Shown in pieces: positions 7,913 to 16,129 of a DNA stretch of 20,520 nt. Under the pieces are notes generated by a model. That model did no database searches and had not been told where the DNA came from. It saw only the letters and a list, made by a program, of their open reading frames with translations. The translations under genes and the position numbers were made by a program. Source of the DNA: Actinomycetota bacterium (GTDB lineage Bacteria; Actinomycetota; Actinomycetes; S36-B12); contig JAQCBM010000008.1 of the NCBI GenBank assembly GCA_027729865.1, positions 1 through 20,520 of the forward strand. The letters are read 5' to 3'. The stretch's first letter is position 1. Each line of letters starts with the position of its first letter.

Positions 7913-8676
7913 TGAACAGACTCCGGATGCTGCCAGTTGGAACCAGCAATATCCCAGGCCCTGAGCTCTTCTGGATGAGCGAGTGGGATGCATGGCATCC
8001 CCTGTGCTTCCAGGTTGGCCTGATCCAGGGTGCCGGAGTCACGGCCTTGGTCAACACAGGCCCCGCAGCGGATTTGGAACCGATGAATAGGGGTTGGGCG
8101 TCGTTCCTGGGGGATCGCGCCCGAATGTCCAGGGACGACGGCCAGTTCATCCTGGAGCATCTGGATGCTCTGGGGATAGCGCCCTCGGATGTCACACACG
8201 TGATCGTGACGCCCCTGCAGTTGTATTCGGTGAGTAACGTCCTGGCGTTCCCGAACGCCGAAATATGCATCGCGAAACGCGGTTGGGTGCACTTTCACAC
8301 AACCCACTCGCATCCACACGACAATCGGGACACGAGTATTCCCCCTGAGATCTTGACCCATCTTGTTACTGACGCTTGGGATCGCGTCCGCTTGCTCGAA
8401 GATGAGGATGTGGTAGCTCCGGGTATCAGAACATGGTGGTCCGGTGGTCACCACAGGGCATCGATTGCCGTGGAGGTCGATACGCCCAAGGGCACCGCGG
8501 TTTTGTCGGACTCCTTCTTCTATTTGGAGAACGTAGAGAACAATCACCCCATCGGCATCTCGGAGAATATGTATGAGTGCTTGGCTGCCCATGAGCGAGC
8601 CAAGCGGGCGGACATCGTTTTACCGCTCTACGACCCGAAGAACTTTGAGCGATTCCCCGAGGGGGTCGTCGCATGA
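7912..8676 (+). CDS. Metallo-beta-lactamase-fold protein lacking the metal-binding motif
   Basis: This 254-residue protein aligns by eye with AHL-lactonase-like metallo-beta-lactamase hydrolases. The segment LDALGIAPSDVTHVIVT leads exactly into the place where HxHxDH should stand. Here it reads PLQLYS (P101, Q103, Y105, S106), so all four metal residues are gone. The GGHHRAS segment (H180/H181) and D200 in LSDSFF survive, but the late His expected in PgHDP is Tyr (LPLYDP, Y240). A normal dizinc lactonase reaction is therefore unlikely; a structural, ligand-binding or metal-independent role is inferred. It is locked into the operon by TGATG and ATGA overlaps on both sides, which argues against a decaying gene. 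GTG 7909 is an alternative start one codon earlier. Confidence 0.7.
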   Translation: MNRLRMLPVGTSNIPGPELFWMSEWDAWHPLCFQVGLIQGAGVTALVNTGPAADLEPMNRGWASFLGDRARMSRDDGQFILEHLDALGIAPSDVTHVIVTPLQLYSVSNVLAFPNAEICIAKRGWVHFHTTHSHPHDNRDTSIPPEILTHLVTDAWDRVRLLEDEDVVAPGIRTWWSGGHHRASIAVEVDTPKGTAVLSDSFFYLENVENNHPIGISENMYECLAAHERAKRADIVLPLYDPKNFERFPEGVVA

Positions 8677-9455
8677 GGGACCTGGCCTTCTGCCCACCGG
8701 GATCGTCCGTAGTCGTCACGGGTGCCGGCCGGGGCATCGGTGCCGCAACCGCTACGCGGCTGGCTGAAGAGGGGATCCGTGTAGTGGCGTGCGATCTCGA
8801 CGGCGAGGCCGTGGAGGCAACGTGCGCCTCGATCACAGATGCTGGCGGTGCGTGCGTGGCTGTGAAGGCCGACGTGACAGATCAGCGCGACGTCGAACAC
8901 ATCGCCGAGGTCGCAGCAGATAGTGACCGCCCAGTCCGTGGACTAGTCAATAACGCCGCGGTTGGTGCATTTCATATGGATGTGGAAAGCACTTCACTTG
9001 ACGACTGGAATCGCATCATCGCGACCAATCTGACGAGCGTCTTCTTGATGAGCAAGGTGTGCATTCCTCTCATTCGTGCCGCGGGGGGCGGGGTGATCGT
9101 GAATGTGTCGTCGATCCATGCCTATGCAACATCTCCAGGTGTCGCGCCGTACGCCGCAGCCAAAGGCGGAGTATTGACATTGACTCGAACGATGGCCTTG
9201 GATCTCGCGCCAGACAACATTCGAGTCATGGCGTTGATTCCCGGCGCTGTGGATACTCCCATGCTTCGTTCCCATGCTGAACGTGAAGGCAAAACGCTCG
9301 AGGAGCTCGGATTTCCAAGCAGCCCCAATGCCATTGCTCGCATCGCTTCCCCAGAAGAGCTGGCGGGAACGATTTCCTTCCTGATCTCACGCGATGCGAC
9401 CTTCATGACCGGATCGGCGCTCATCGCCGATGGCGGCATATTGGCGAAATTCTGA
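8673..9455 (+). CDS. Short-chain dehydrogenase/reductase (candidate 2-keto-3-deoxy-L-rhamnonate 4-dehydrogenase or L-rhamnose 1-dehydrogenase)
   Basis: This 260-residue classical SDR has nucleotide-binding TGAGRGIG (16-23), D41 at the end of the second strand (suggesting NAD+ preference), NNAA (93-96) and the catalytic set N119, S147, Y160 and K164. The C-terminal DGG motif is also present. It is complete and of normal length. It begins in an ATGA overlap with the MBL-like gene. In known non-phosphorylating rhamnose pathways (the LRA genes of Sphingomonas and fungi), SDR enzymes oxidise either rhamnose at C1 or 2-keto-3-deoxyrhamnonate at C4. The FAH-family hydrolase in the same operon needs the C4-oxidised product, so the second role is favoured by context only. 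Confidence 0.88.
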   Translation: MRDLAFCPPGSSVVVTGAGRGIGAATATRLAEEGIRVVACDLDGEAVEATCASITDAGGACVAVKADVTDQRDVEHIAEVAADSDRPVRGLVNNAAVGAFHMDVESTSLDDWNRIIATNLTSVFLMSKVCIPLIRAAGGGVIVNVSSIHAYATSPGVAPYAAAKGGVLTLTRTMALDLAPDNIRVMALIPGAVDTPMLRSHAEREGKTLEELGFPSSPNAIARIASPEELAGTISFLISRDATFMTGSALIADGGILAKF

Positions 9456-9483
9456 GCCAGGGTGAGATGGGCGGGAACTTGCT

Positions 9484-10524
9484 GTGAGACTCACACCCTT
9501 TCCGGATACCGCGCTGGCCGTACTGTGCCCCGAACCGGGAAATGCTCGGCTCGGTGAGGTACGAATTCCGGATTTGGCACCCGATGAGGTCCTGATTCGC
9601 ACCTTGGTGTCCGGTGTCAGCACGGGAACCGATAAGTGGGTCATGACCGGGTCCTTCGAGTGGGGCGGATTCACCTTCCCCCTAGTCCCTGGATATCAGC
9701 GCATCGGCATAGTCGAGGACTTCGGTTCCGATGTCTCCAACTTCCAGGTCGACGACGTCGTCTTCGCTACCTCCAGCAAGGATTTCGGTGATGCGGCAGC
9801 CGGGTGGGGCGGACACGCCCACTGGGCGGTGAGTTCCCAGGCAGAGGTATTCCCGGCGCACGGTGTTTCCCGGCTATCAGGTGCCCTTGCTGTGAGCGTT
9901 CAAGTGGGAGTCAATGCAGCGTCGCGCTTGACTCGCCCTCGCGAGCAGCGCGTTGTGGTCATCGGAGATGGAATCATCGGTGTCAGTGCAGCACTGGCGG
10001 CTTTGGAGCGTGGCTGCTCGGTCTTGCTCACGGGACACCACGACGATCGACTTCGTTCCGTGCAAGACGTACACGAAGAACTGGCGATAGTGAATACCCA
10101 CCAGGAGTGGCAGGAATTGCTCAATGGGTGGGCTCCGACTTCTGTCATCGACACGGTGCAAAACCACGGGGTTGTGAGCGATTACGTCCCGTCACTGCCG
10201 TGCACCTGGAACACCGAGATCTGTTCGAATCCGAGGACGGGGATAGCGGAGATCGTCTTCGCTGGGCACAGCCCAGACGGCATCACCACCTGGGCTGACA
10301 TGGCCCTTCTGCAAAAGCAGGAAGTGACCGTTCATTTCGTCTCGGGTTGGACTCGACAGAGAATCCTTTTCACATTGGAACTCTTGAGAAGTGGTCGAAT
10401 CAACCTCGATCCGTTCATCGAGACGGTTAAGTCCCGTCCTCACGATGTCGACACACTGATGTCCCATGTCATGGGCGCATCAATGGCGTCAATTGCAGCG
10501 TGCATCGAATGGGGTGAGTCGTGA
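9484..10524 (+). CDS. Medium-chain dehydrogenase-like protein without zinc ligands (BchC-like)
   Basis: This 346-residue protein of the medium-chain dehydrogenase/reductase superfamily has a GroES-like N-terminal domain, then a Rossmann domain with GDGIIG at 161-166. At the usual catalytic zinc Cys position it reads SGVSTGTDKW (about 43-52), as in zinc-free relatives such as bacteriochlorophyllide dehydrogenase BchC. The four-Cys structural zinc lobe is also missing. The gene starts at GTG 9484 with GGGAA a few bases upstream, 28 bp after the SDR. Its stop comes 22 bp before the zinc-type MDR, so the two very different MDRs are a pair. Substrate unknown; a sugar or keto-deoxy acid is inferred from the operon. 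Confidence 0.72.
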   Translation: MRLTPFPDTALAVLCPEPGNARLGEVRIPDLAPDEVLIRTLVSGVSTGTDKWVMTGSFEWGGFTFPLVPGYQRIGIVEDFGSDVSNFQVDDVVFATSSKDFGDAAAGWGGHAHWAVSSQAEVFPAHGVSRLSGALAVSVQVGVNAASRLTRPREQRVVVIGDGIIGVSAALAALERGCSVLLTGHHDDRLRSVQDVHEELAIVNTHQEWQELLNGWAPTSVIDTVQNHGVVSDYVPSLPCTWNTEICSNPRTGIAEIVFAGHSPDGITTWADMALLQKQEVTVHFVSGWTRQRILFTLELLRSGRINLDPFIETVKSRPHDVDTLMSHVMGASMASIAACIEWGES

Positions 10525-10546
10525 GGACCCAACAAGGAGCACTGAA

Positions 10547-11557
10547 ATGAAGGCACTTGTCTACGGTGGACCATGGAAGATGCAGGTTCTCGACCGTCCG
10601 GTTCGGGCCCCGGGACCAGGTGAGGTTCAGGTTCGGATCGAGGCGACCGGTATCTGCGGGTCTGATATCCACGGGTACACGGGTAAGACGGGGAGGCGCC
10701 ACGAGGGCCAGGTCATGGGGCACGAGACCGTGGGCCGTGTCAGCGACATCGGCGCCGGGGTCAGCAACATCGGGGTGGGTGACCTAGTCACGATCAATCC
10801 GGTGATGGCGTGCGGAGCGTGCGAGAACTGCCGACACGGCGAGGAGCAGTCCTGTGAGTCCTTGCGCGTGTTCGGCGTTGTTCCAGACCACGACGCAGCA
10901 TTCGCGGAATTCTCGACCGTTCCGCAGGAGAACATCGTCGTTCTCCCCTCATTGCAGCAATCCCTGTTGGGAGCATTGATCGAGCCACTGGCTGTCGGAT
11001 TCCACTCCGCGCGCATTGCTCAGATAGCTGCCGATAGCGATGTCCTGATCATCGGTGGAGGCCCTATCGGTCAAGCCGCCGCCCTGGCTGCACGTCGTCT
11101 GGGGGCGGGTCGCGTGATCGTGAGCGAACCGTCCCCGAGTCGCAGATCCCTGCTTACCTCACTGGGCATGATGTGCCTCTCCCCAGCAGAGCTGGAGGAC
11201 CGATTGCAGGATCTGGGGGCCCGACCATCTGTTGTCATCGACGCGGTAGGCAGTTCCGAGACGTTGATCACATCCCTCAGCGTCTCGTCGCGGCGCGCAC
11301 AAGTCGTCCTGGTGGGAATGGCTGATCCGTCCTTGACCATTCCCGCTTATCGGGTGAGTGTGGACGAACGAAGCATTCTGGGAAGTTTCTGCTACAGCTA
11401 TCAGGACTTCCGTGAGACCGCCGAGTGGGTCAGTTCTCACGAAGATCAGGTCGCACCGCTCATCGAGAAGGCAGCTCCCCTGGAAGAAGGCCCAGGCATC
11501 TTCGACCAATTGGGACGCCATGCAATAGATGCGCACAAGATCCTGTTGATGCCATGA
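10547..11557 (+). CDS. Zinc-dependent medium-chain alcohol/polyol dehydrogenase
   Basis: This 336-residue zinc MDR is similar in design to threonine, sorbitol and galactitol-phosphate dehydrogenases. Catalytic zinc ligands are C37 (GICGSD), H59-E60 (GHE) and E146. The structural zinc is held by four Cys at 89, 92, 95 and 103. The cofactor loop is GGGPIG (170-175), followed by an acidic E194 that favours NAD+. ATG 10547 was chosen because AAGGAG lies seven bases upstream; the frame is open further 5' but that part overlaps the previous gene. In this operon it could oxidise L-rhamnose or 2-keto-3-deoxyrhamnonate, or reduce lactaldehyde to propanediol. The sequence does not decide. Confidence 0.85.
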   Translation: MKALVYGGPWKMQVLDRPVRAPGPGEVQVRIEATGICGSDIHGYTGKTGRRHEGQVMGHETVGRVSDIGAGVSNIGVGDLVTINPVMACGACENCRHGEEQSCESLRVFGVVPDHDAAFAEFSTVPQENIVVLPSLQQSLLGALIEPLAVGFHSARIAQIAADSDVLIIGGGPIGQAAALAARRLGAGRVIVSEPSPSRRSLLTSLGMMCLSPAELEDRLQDLGARPSVVIDAVGSSETLITSLSVSSRRAQVVLVGMADPSLTIPAYRVSVDERSILGSFCYSYQDFRETAEWVSSHEDQVAPLIEKAAPLEEGPGIFDQLGRHAIDAHKILLMP

Positions 11558-11618
11558 CGCGTGAACACCGGTACCACTCACCCATCTATCAATGGTCAGA
11601 ATCAAGGAAGGGTAAGCC

Positions 11619-12470
11619 ATGAAATTCCTTCGGTATGGAAACCGAGGAGCGGAAAAGCCAGCAGTCGAAGTCGAAGGAAGCATCTTCGATCTCACCTCCA
11701 TCACCGATGACATCGACGGGGCCTTCCTAGGCGAGGATGGCGTGGCTGCCACCCGCGCGGCGTTGCAAGCTGGCTCGCTGCCGCAGATTTCCATCGACGG
11801 GGAGCGCCTCGGTGCGCCTGTCGCCCAGACACCAGCGATCTTGTGCATCGGAATGAACTACGTGGCACATGCGGCCGAGTCCGGCTCTGCCCCTCCCGAA
11901 ACTCCGGTCCTGTTCCTCAAGCATCCTGGTTGCATCGTGGGTCCGTTCGATGAGGTCCACATTCCACGGGGCTCGGAGAAGACCGACTGGGAAGTGGAAC
12001 TGGCGGTAGTTATCGGGAAGGAAGCGCGATATCTCGCCGATCCATCCCAGTCACGTGACCACATAGCGGGGTACACGATTTCCAACGATGTGAGCGAACG
12101 CGCTTTCCAAATCGAAGACTCAGGAGGGCAGTGGTCGAAGGGAAAGTGCTCGGAGACATTCAATCCCCTAGGTCCCTATCTTGTGACGCCCGACGAGGTT
12201 CCCGATCCACAGGCACTGAACTTGAGTTCCAGGGTGAACGGCGAGATCCGCCAAGATTCCAACACCCGAGACATGATCTTCTCCGTCGACTTCCTCATCT
12301 GGCACTTGAGTCAATACCTGGTCTTGCGGCCCGGCGACATCATCAACACTGGAACACCTCAAGGGGTCGCGCTGTCCGGTCGGTTTCCGTATCTGCAAGC
12401 TGGAGATGTGATGACCTTGGAGATCTCAGCGCTTGGACGTCAACAGCAGTCGGTCGTAGCGGCACACTAA
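11619..12470 (+). CDS. FAH-family hydrolase, candidate 2,4-diketo-3-deoxy-L-rhamnonate hydrolase
   Basis: This 283-residue protein belongs to the fumarylacetoacetate hydrolase family, which cleaves C-C bonds in diketo acids with Mg2+. It has GMNYVAHAAE (78-87) with the likely catalytic His84, metal ligands E125 and E127 in WEVELAVV, D157 in SNDVSER, and the TGTPQGV loop (244-250). The QWSKGK segment and overall form match the subfamily containing LRA6 and fuconate-pathway hydrolases, which split 2,4-diketo-3-deoxy-rhamnonate or -fuconate to pyruvate plus L-lactate. A good AAGGAAGGG ribosome site precedes ATG 11619. The rhamnose mutarotase follows after ten bases. Other FAH roles (ureidoglycolate lyase-like, oxaloacetate decarboxylase) are less likely in this context. 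Confidence 0.8.
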   Translation: MKFLRYGNRGAEKPAVEVEGSIFDLTSITDDIDGAFLGEDGVAATRAALQAGSLPQISIDGERLGAPVAQTPAILCIGMNYVAHAAESGSAPPETPVLFLKHPGCIVGPFDEVHIPRGSEKTDWEVELAVVIGKEARYLADPSQSRDHIAGYTISNDVSERAFQIEDSGGQWSKGKCSETFNPLGPYLVTPDEVPDPQALNLSSRVNGEIRQDSNTRDMIFSVDFLIWHLSQYLVLRPGDIINTGTPQGVALSGRFPYLQAGDVMTLEISALGRQQQSVVAAH

Positions 12471-12480
12471 GGAGGAAATC

Positions 12481-12810
12481 ATGGAGCGAGTGGCTTTCAT
12501 GCAGTGGATCAAAGACGGGTGTCAGGATGAGTACGTGCAGGCCCATAGCCCAGAGCGGCTGTGGCCTGAGATCATCGAGGCGTCCCAGAAGGCGGGTATG
12601 CACAACTACACGGGGTTCGTCGGTGGGCCCGGAGGACGCCTGGTCGTCGGATACTTCGAGACCCCGGATCTTCAGCGGGTATGGCGTGAATTGGCGGATA
12701 ACGAAGTCAACCAGCGTTGGTCGCAAGGAATCGTTCCGCTCATGGAGACTGGGGGCGACATCAGCAACGGATCCATGGAGTTCCTGAAGCCCATCTGGTA
12801 CGTCCCGTGA
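12481..12810 (+). CDS. rhaM: L-rhamnose mutarotase
   Basis: This 109-residue protein is the usual size of RhaM/RhaU, a dimeric ferredoxin-like enzyme that interconverts alpha- and beta-L-rhamnose so the isomerase gets its preferred anomer. Conserved features are the DEY segment (Y18), H22 as the likely general acid, WPEI (28-31), GMHNY (39-43), QRW (78-80) and the PIWYVP end. The AAGGAGG site sits right after the stop of the hydrolase gene, ten bases separating the two. The rhamnose isomerase follows after 51 bases that contain a weak CTACC/GGTAG inverted repeat (12817-12835). This is one of the most sugar-specific genes in the window and strongly supports L-rhamnose. Confidence 0.88.
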   Translation: MERVAFMQWIKDGCQDEYVQAHSPERLWPEIIEASQKAGMHNYTGFVGGPGGRLVVGYFETPDLQRVWRELADNEVNQRWSQGIVPLMETGGDISNGSMEFLKPIWYVP

Positions 12811-12861
12811 GACGGTCTACCTTCACATGCGGTAGGGATAACGAAGGCGTGGGAAGGATCG

Positions 12862-14031
12862 ATGATTGTGGAAACTGATGCGATAGACGCGCAGCTCACG
12901 ATGTTGGATGTCGAAGTGCCCTCGTGGGCGTATGGAAACTCCGGGACGCGCTTCAAGGTTTTCGCGCAAGCCGGAGTGCCACGAGACCCCTTCGAAAAGG
13001 TGGCCGATGCTGCCATGGTCCACCGAATGACCGGGTCTGCGGGCTCAGTAGCTATCCATATCCCTTGGGACAAGGTTGATGATTACGCGAAGTTGTCTCG
13101 ATTCGCTCATGATGAGGGAGTCCGCATCGGGACAGTGAACTCCAACACCTTCCAAGATGACGACTACATGCTAGGAAGCGTCACGCACCCCGAGGCTGCG
13201 GTTCGGCGCAAGGCCACAGAGCATCTGCTCGAGTGTGTGGACATCATGGACGCCACAGGATCACGCGATCTCAAATTGTGGTTCGCGGATGGAACGAACT
13301 ATCCGGGTCAAGATGACTTCCGTAGCCGGCAGGATCGCCTGTTCGACGTACTCCACGAGGTCTACGACAGGTTGGGTGATGACCAACGCATGGTCTTGGA
13401 ATACAAACTATTCGAGCCGGCCTTCTATTCGACCGACGTCCCCGATTGGGGAGTCTCCTACGCACACTGCCTGAAATTAGGCCCGAAGGCGAAGGTCGTG
13501 GTCGACACCGGGCATCATGCGCCGGGCACGAATATCGAATTCATCGTCGCCTTTCTTCTGCGTGAAGGAAAGCTCGGAGCGTTCGACTTCAACTCTCGGT
13601 TCTACGCCGACGACGATCTCATGGTCGGTGCAGCGGATCCTTTCCAACTCTTCCGAATCATGCATGAGGTTGTTAAGGCCGACGCAATCGATCCGGCGTC
13701 CGGAGTAGCCTTCATGCTTGATCAATGTCACAACATCGAGCCGAAGATTCCCGCTCAGATCCGTTCCATCATGAATGTCCAAGAGTCGGTGGCAAAGGCG
13801 GCCTTGGTCGATCAAGTTGCACTTGGCGCGGCTCAGCTGGCCGGAGATGTGTTAGAGGCGAACAGCATCATCATGGATGCCTTCAACTGTGATGTGCGTG
13901 ACGCCGTTGCTCAGTGGCGTGAAACACGTGGCGCTCAAGCAGACCCCGTGGCTGCTTACCGTGGATCCGGCTATGCAGAGCGAATCGTGGGCGAACGCGT
14001 AGGGGGCACGCAAATGGGCTGGGGCGCCTAG
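12862..14031 (+). CDS. rhaI: L-rhamnose isomerase (Gram-positive/rhizobial RhaI type)
   Basis: This 389-residue TIM-barrel metal enzyme converts L-rhamnose to L-rhamnulose. It is of the RhaI type related to the Pseudomonas stutzeri enzyme, not E. coli RhaA. Key segments are SWAYGNSGTRFKVF (21-34), LWFADGTNYPGQDD (139-152), metal ligand E180 in LEYK, VDTGHHAPGTN with D215 and H218, the acidic RFYADDD run (D250, D252) and DQCHNIEPK (from 287). Aligning with P. stutzeri numbering from memory, the ligand H281 is replaced here by D242. ATG 12862 follows a GGGAAGG site. With the mutarotase before it and aldolase and kinase after it, the phosphorylating pathway is complete. Confidence 0.92.
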   Translation: MIVETDAIDAQLTMLDVEVPSWAYGNSGTRFKVFAQAGVPRDPFEKVADAAMVHRMTGSAGSVAIHIPWDKVDDYAKLSRFAHDEGVRIGTVNSNTFQDDDYMLGSVTHPEAAVRRKATEHLLECVDIMDATGSRDLKLWFADGTNYPGQDDFRSRQDRLFDVLHEVYDRLGDDQRMVLEYKLFEPAFYSTDVPDWGVSYAHCLKLGPKAKVVVDTGHHAPGTNIEFIVAFLLREGKLGAFDFNSRFYADDDLMVGAADPFQLFRIMHEVVKADAIDPASGVAFMLDQCHNIEPKIPAQIRSIMNVQESVAKAALVDQVALGAAQLAGDVLEANSIIMDAFNCDVRDAVAQWRETRGAQADPVAAYRGSGYAERIVGERVGGTQMGWGA

Positions 14032-14087
14032 CCAACGGAGCCAGTCTCCAGCTACATCACGATTCTCGAAACTAGGTGAGGCAAGGA

Positions 14088-16127
14088 ATGTCGAACAACC
14101 CAGTTGTCCAACAATTGCTGGACAGGTCCAATCGTCTGGGCAGTGACGTCCGCAACACGAACTACGCTGGAGGCAACACATCGGCCAAAGGGCTGGACGT
14201 CGATCCGGTAACCGATGAGGAAGTCGAATTGATGTGGGTCAAGGGCTCCGGTGGGGACTTGGGAACCTTGACGGAAGCGGGACTGTCCGTCTTGAGGCTT
14301 GACCGGCTACGGGCTCTCGTAGGCACCTATCCCGGCGTAGATCGCGAGGACGAGATGGTCGACGCCTTCTCTTATTGTCTTCATGGCTCCGGGGGCGCAG
14401 CGCCGTCTATCGATACCGCGATGCATGGACTCGTCGATGTCGATCACATCGATCACCTGCACCCGGATTCGGGGATCGCATTGGCAACGAGCGTTGATGG
14501 TGAGGCGCTCACCCGCGAATGCTTCGGCGACGAGGTGGTGTGGGTGCCATGGCGACGACCAGGATTTCAGCTGGGTCTGGACATCAGGGACATCCAGCGT
14601 GCGCACCCGCAGGCCATCGGCTGCATCCTGGGTGGTCACGGCATAACGGCCTGGGGAGCCTCGAGCGAAGAGTGTGAAGCGAATTCCCTTCGCATCATCC
14701 GTGAGGCGGAGGCGTTCATCGCTCGGCGCGGACGACCGGAACCCTTCGGCCCGGTGGTACCTGGTCGAGAGGCGCTTCCGGACGATGTGCGCAGGCACCG
14801 GGCGGCCCGGTTGGCACCGGTCATTCGCGGCCTGGCATCCACGGATAAGCGGATGATCGGACACTTCGACGACAGTCCGGCGGTCTTGGACTTTCTTAGT
14901 CGAGCCGAACTGTTTCGGCTGGCTGAGTTGGGAACCTCCTGCCCGGATCACTTCCTGCGCACCAAGGTCCGTCCGATGGTGGTCGATCTCCCAGCCGACG
15001 CACCGATCGACGAGGTTGTCAGCCGTCTGAAGCAGCTGCACGAAGCGTACCGGACAGATTACGAGCGCTACTACAAGCAGTACGCCACTGCGGAGAGTCC
15101 ACCCATGCGTGGCGCAGACCCCGCGATCGTGTTGGTTCCGGGCGTAGGCATGTTCTCCTTCGGGCCGAACAAGCAAACAGCACGCGTCGCTGGAGAGTTC
15201 TACATCAATGCCATCAATGTCATGCGTGGCGCGGAAGCGATCTCGAGCTACGCGCCTATCGATGAGTCGGAGAAATTCCGTATCGAGTACTGGCTGCTGG
15301 AAGAGGCGAAACTGAAGCGCCTCCCCAAGCCGAAGCGACTCGCCGGGAGGATCGCCGTCGTGACCGGGGGAGCTAGCGGAATCGGCCTCGCCACCGCCCG
15401 GACGCTGGCCGAGCAAGGCGCCTGTGCCGTCGTTGCCGACCTCGATGAGAGTCGAGCCGTGACTGTAGCCGGAGACCTAGGAGGGCCTGATGTCGCCGTC
15501 GGAGTGGGTGCTGACGTGTCCAATGAGCACGAGGTAGCAGCTCTTCTAGAGAGCGCGTGCTTGGCATTCGGTGGCGTCGATCTTGTAGTGAACAATGCGG
15601 GCCTATCCATATCGCGCCCCCTTCTGGAAACCACAGCGGAGGATTGGGACATTCAGCATGATGTGATGGCCCGCGGATCTTTCCTGGTAAGCCGCGAGGC
15701 AGCTCGATGCATGATCGCGCAGGGTATGGGAGGAGATATCGTCTACATCGCCAGCAAGAACGCGATTTTCGCTGGTCCATCCAATATCGCCTATAGCGCT
15801 ACTAAGGCAGCCCAGGCGCACCAGGTACGTCTACTGGCCGCTGAACTCGGTGAGTACGGAATCCGAGTCAATGGAGTCAATCCCGATGGTGTCGTGCGGG
15901 GATCGGGCATCTTTTCCAGCGGCTGGGGGGCTAACCGTGCCGCCGTGTACGGGGTCAAAGAAGAGGAGTTGGGTCAGTTCTACGCGAATCGAACACTTCT
16001 GAAGCGTGAGGTTCTACCGGAACATGTCGCACTAGCCGTAGCCGCCTTGTGTTCTGATGAGTTCTCCCGAACCACGGGGCTCCTCGTGCCGGTTGATTCC
16101 GGTGTTGCCTCTGCATTCTTGAGGTAG
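14088..16127 (+). CDS. rhaE: Bifunctional rhamnulose-1-phosphate aldolase / L-lactaldehyde dehydrogenase
   Basis: This 679-residue fusion has an N-terminal class II aldolase domain (about 1-410) with zinc-type HxH at H123/H125 and GGHG at H184. A complete SDR domain (about 418-679) follows, with TGGASGIG (426-433), NNAG (502-505), S556, Y569 and K573. The first part splits L-rhamnulose-1-phosphate to DHAP and L-lactaldehyde; the second is expected to oxidise the lactaldehyde to L-lactate, so a toxic aldehyde is handed over within one protein. This layout matches the RhaEW/RhaD family of Bacillus, rhizobia and actinobacteria. ATG 14088 was chosen for the AGGTGAGG site just upstream; a GTG at 14076 in the same frame overlaps that site. 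Confidence 0.9.
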   Translation: MSNNPVVQQLLDRSNRLGSDVRNTNYAGGNTSAKGLDVDPVTDEEVELMWVKGSGGDLGTLTEAGLSVLRLDRLRALVGTYPGVDREDEMVDAFSYCLHGSGGAAPSIDTAMHGLVDVDHIDHLHPDSGIALATSVDGEALTRECFGDEVVWVPWRRPGFQLGLDIRDIQRAHPQAIGCILGGHGITAWGASSEECEANSLRIIREAEAFIARRGRPEPFGPVVPGREALPDDVRRHRAARLAPVIRGLASTDKRMIGHFDDSPAVLDFLSRAELFRLAELGTSCPDHFLRTKVRPMVVDLPADAPIDEVVSRLKQLHEAYRTDYERYYKQYATAESPPMRGADPAIVLVPGVGMFSFGPNKQTARVAGEFYINAINVMRGAEAISSYAPIDESEKFRIEYWLLEEAKLKRLPKPKRLAGRIAVVTGGASGIGLATARTLAEQGACAVVADLDESRAVTVAGDLGGPDVAVGVGADVSNEHEVAALLESACLAFGGVDLVVNNAGLSISRPLLETTAEDWDIQHDVMARGSFLVSREAARCMIAQGMGGDIVYIASKNAIFAGPSNIAYSATKAAQAHQVRLLAAELGEYGIRVNGVNPDGVVRGSGIFSSGWGANRAAVYGVKEEELGQFYANRTLLKREVLPEHVALAVAALCSDEFSRTTGLLVPVDSGVASAFLR

Positions 16128-16129
16128 AG

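Noticed and set aside
14307..15416. 369-codon minus-strand frame across the rhaE aldolase domain
   Set aside because: Antisense shadow of a well-conserved gene with no recognisable domain.
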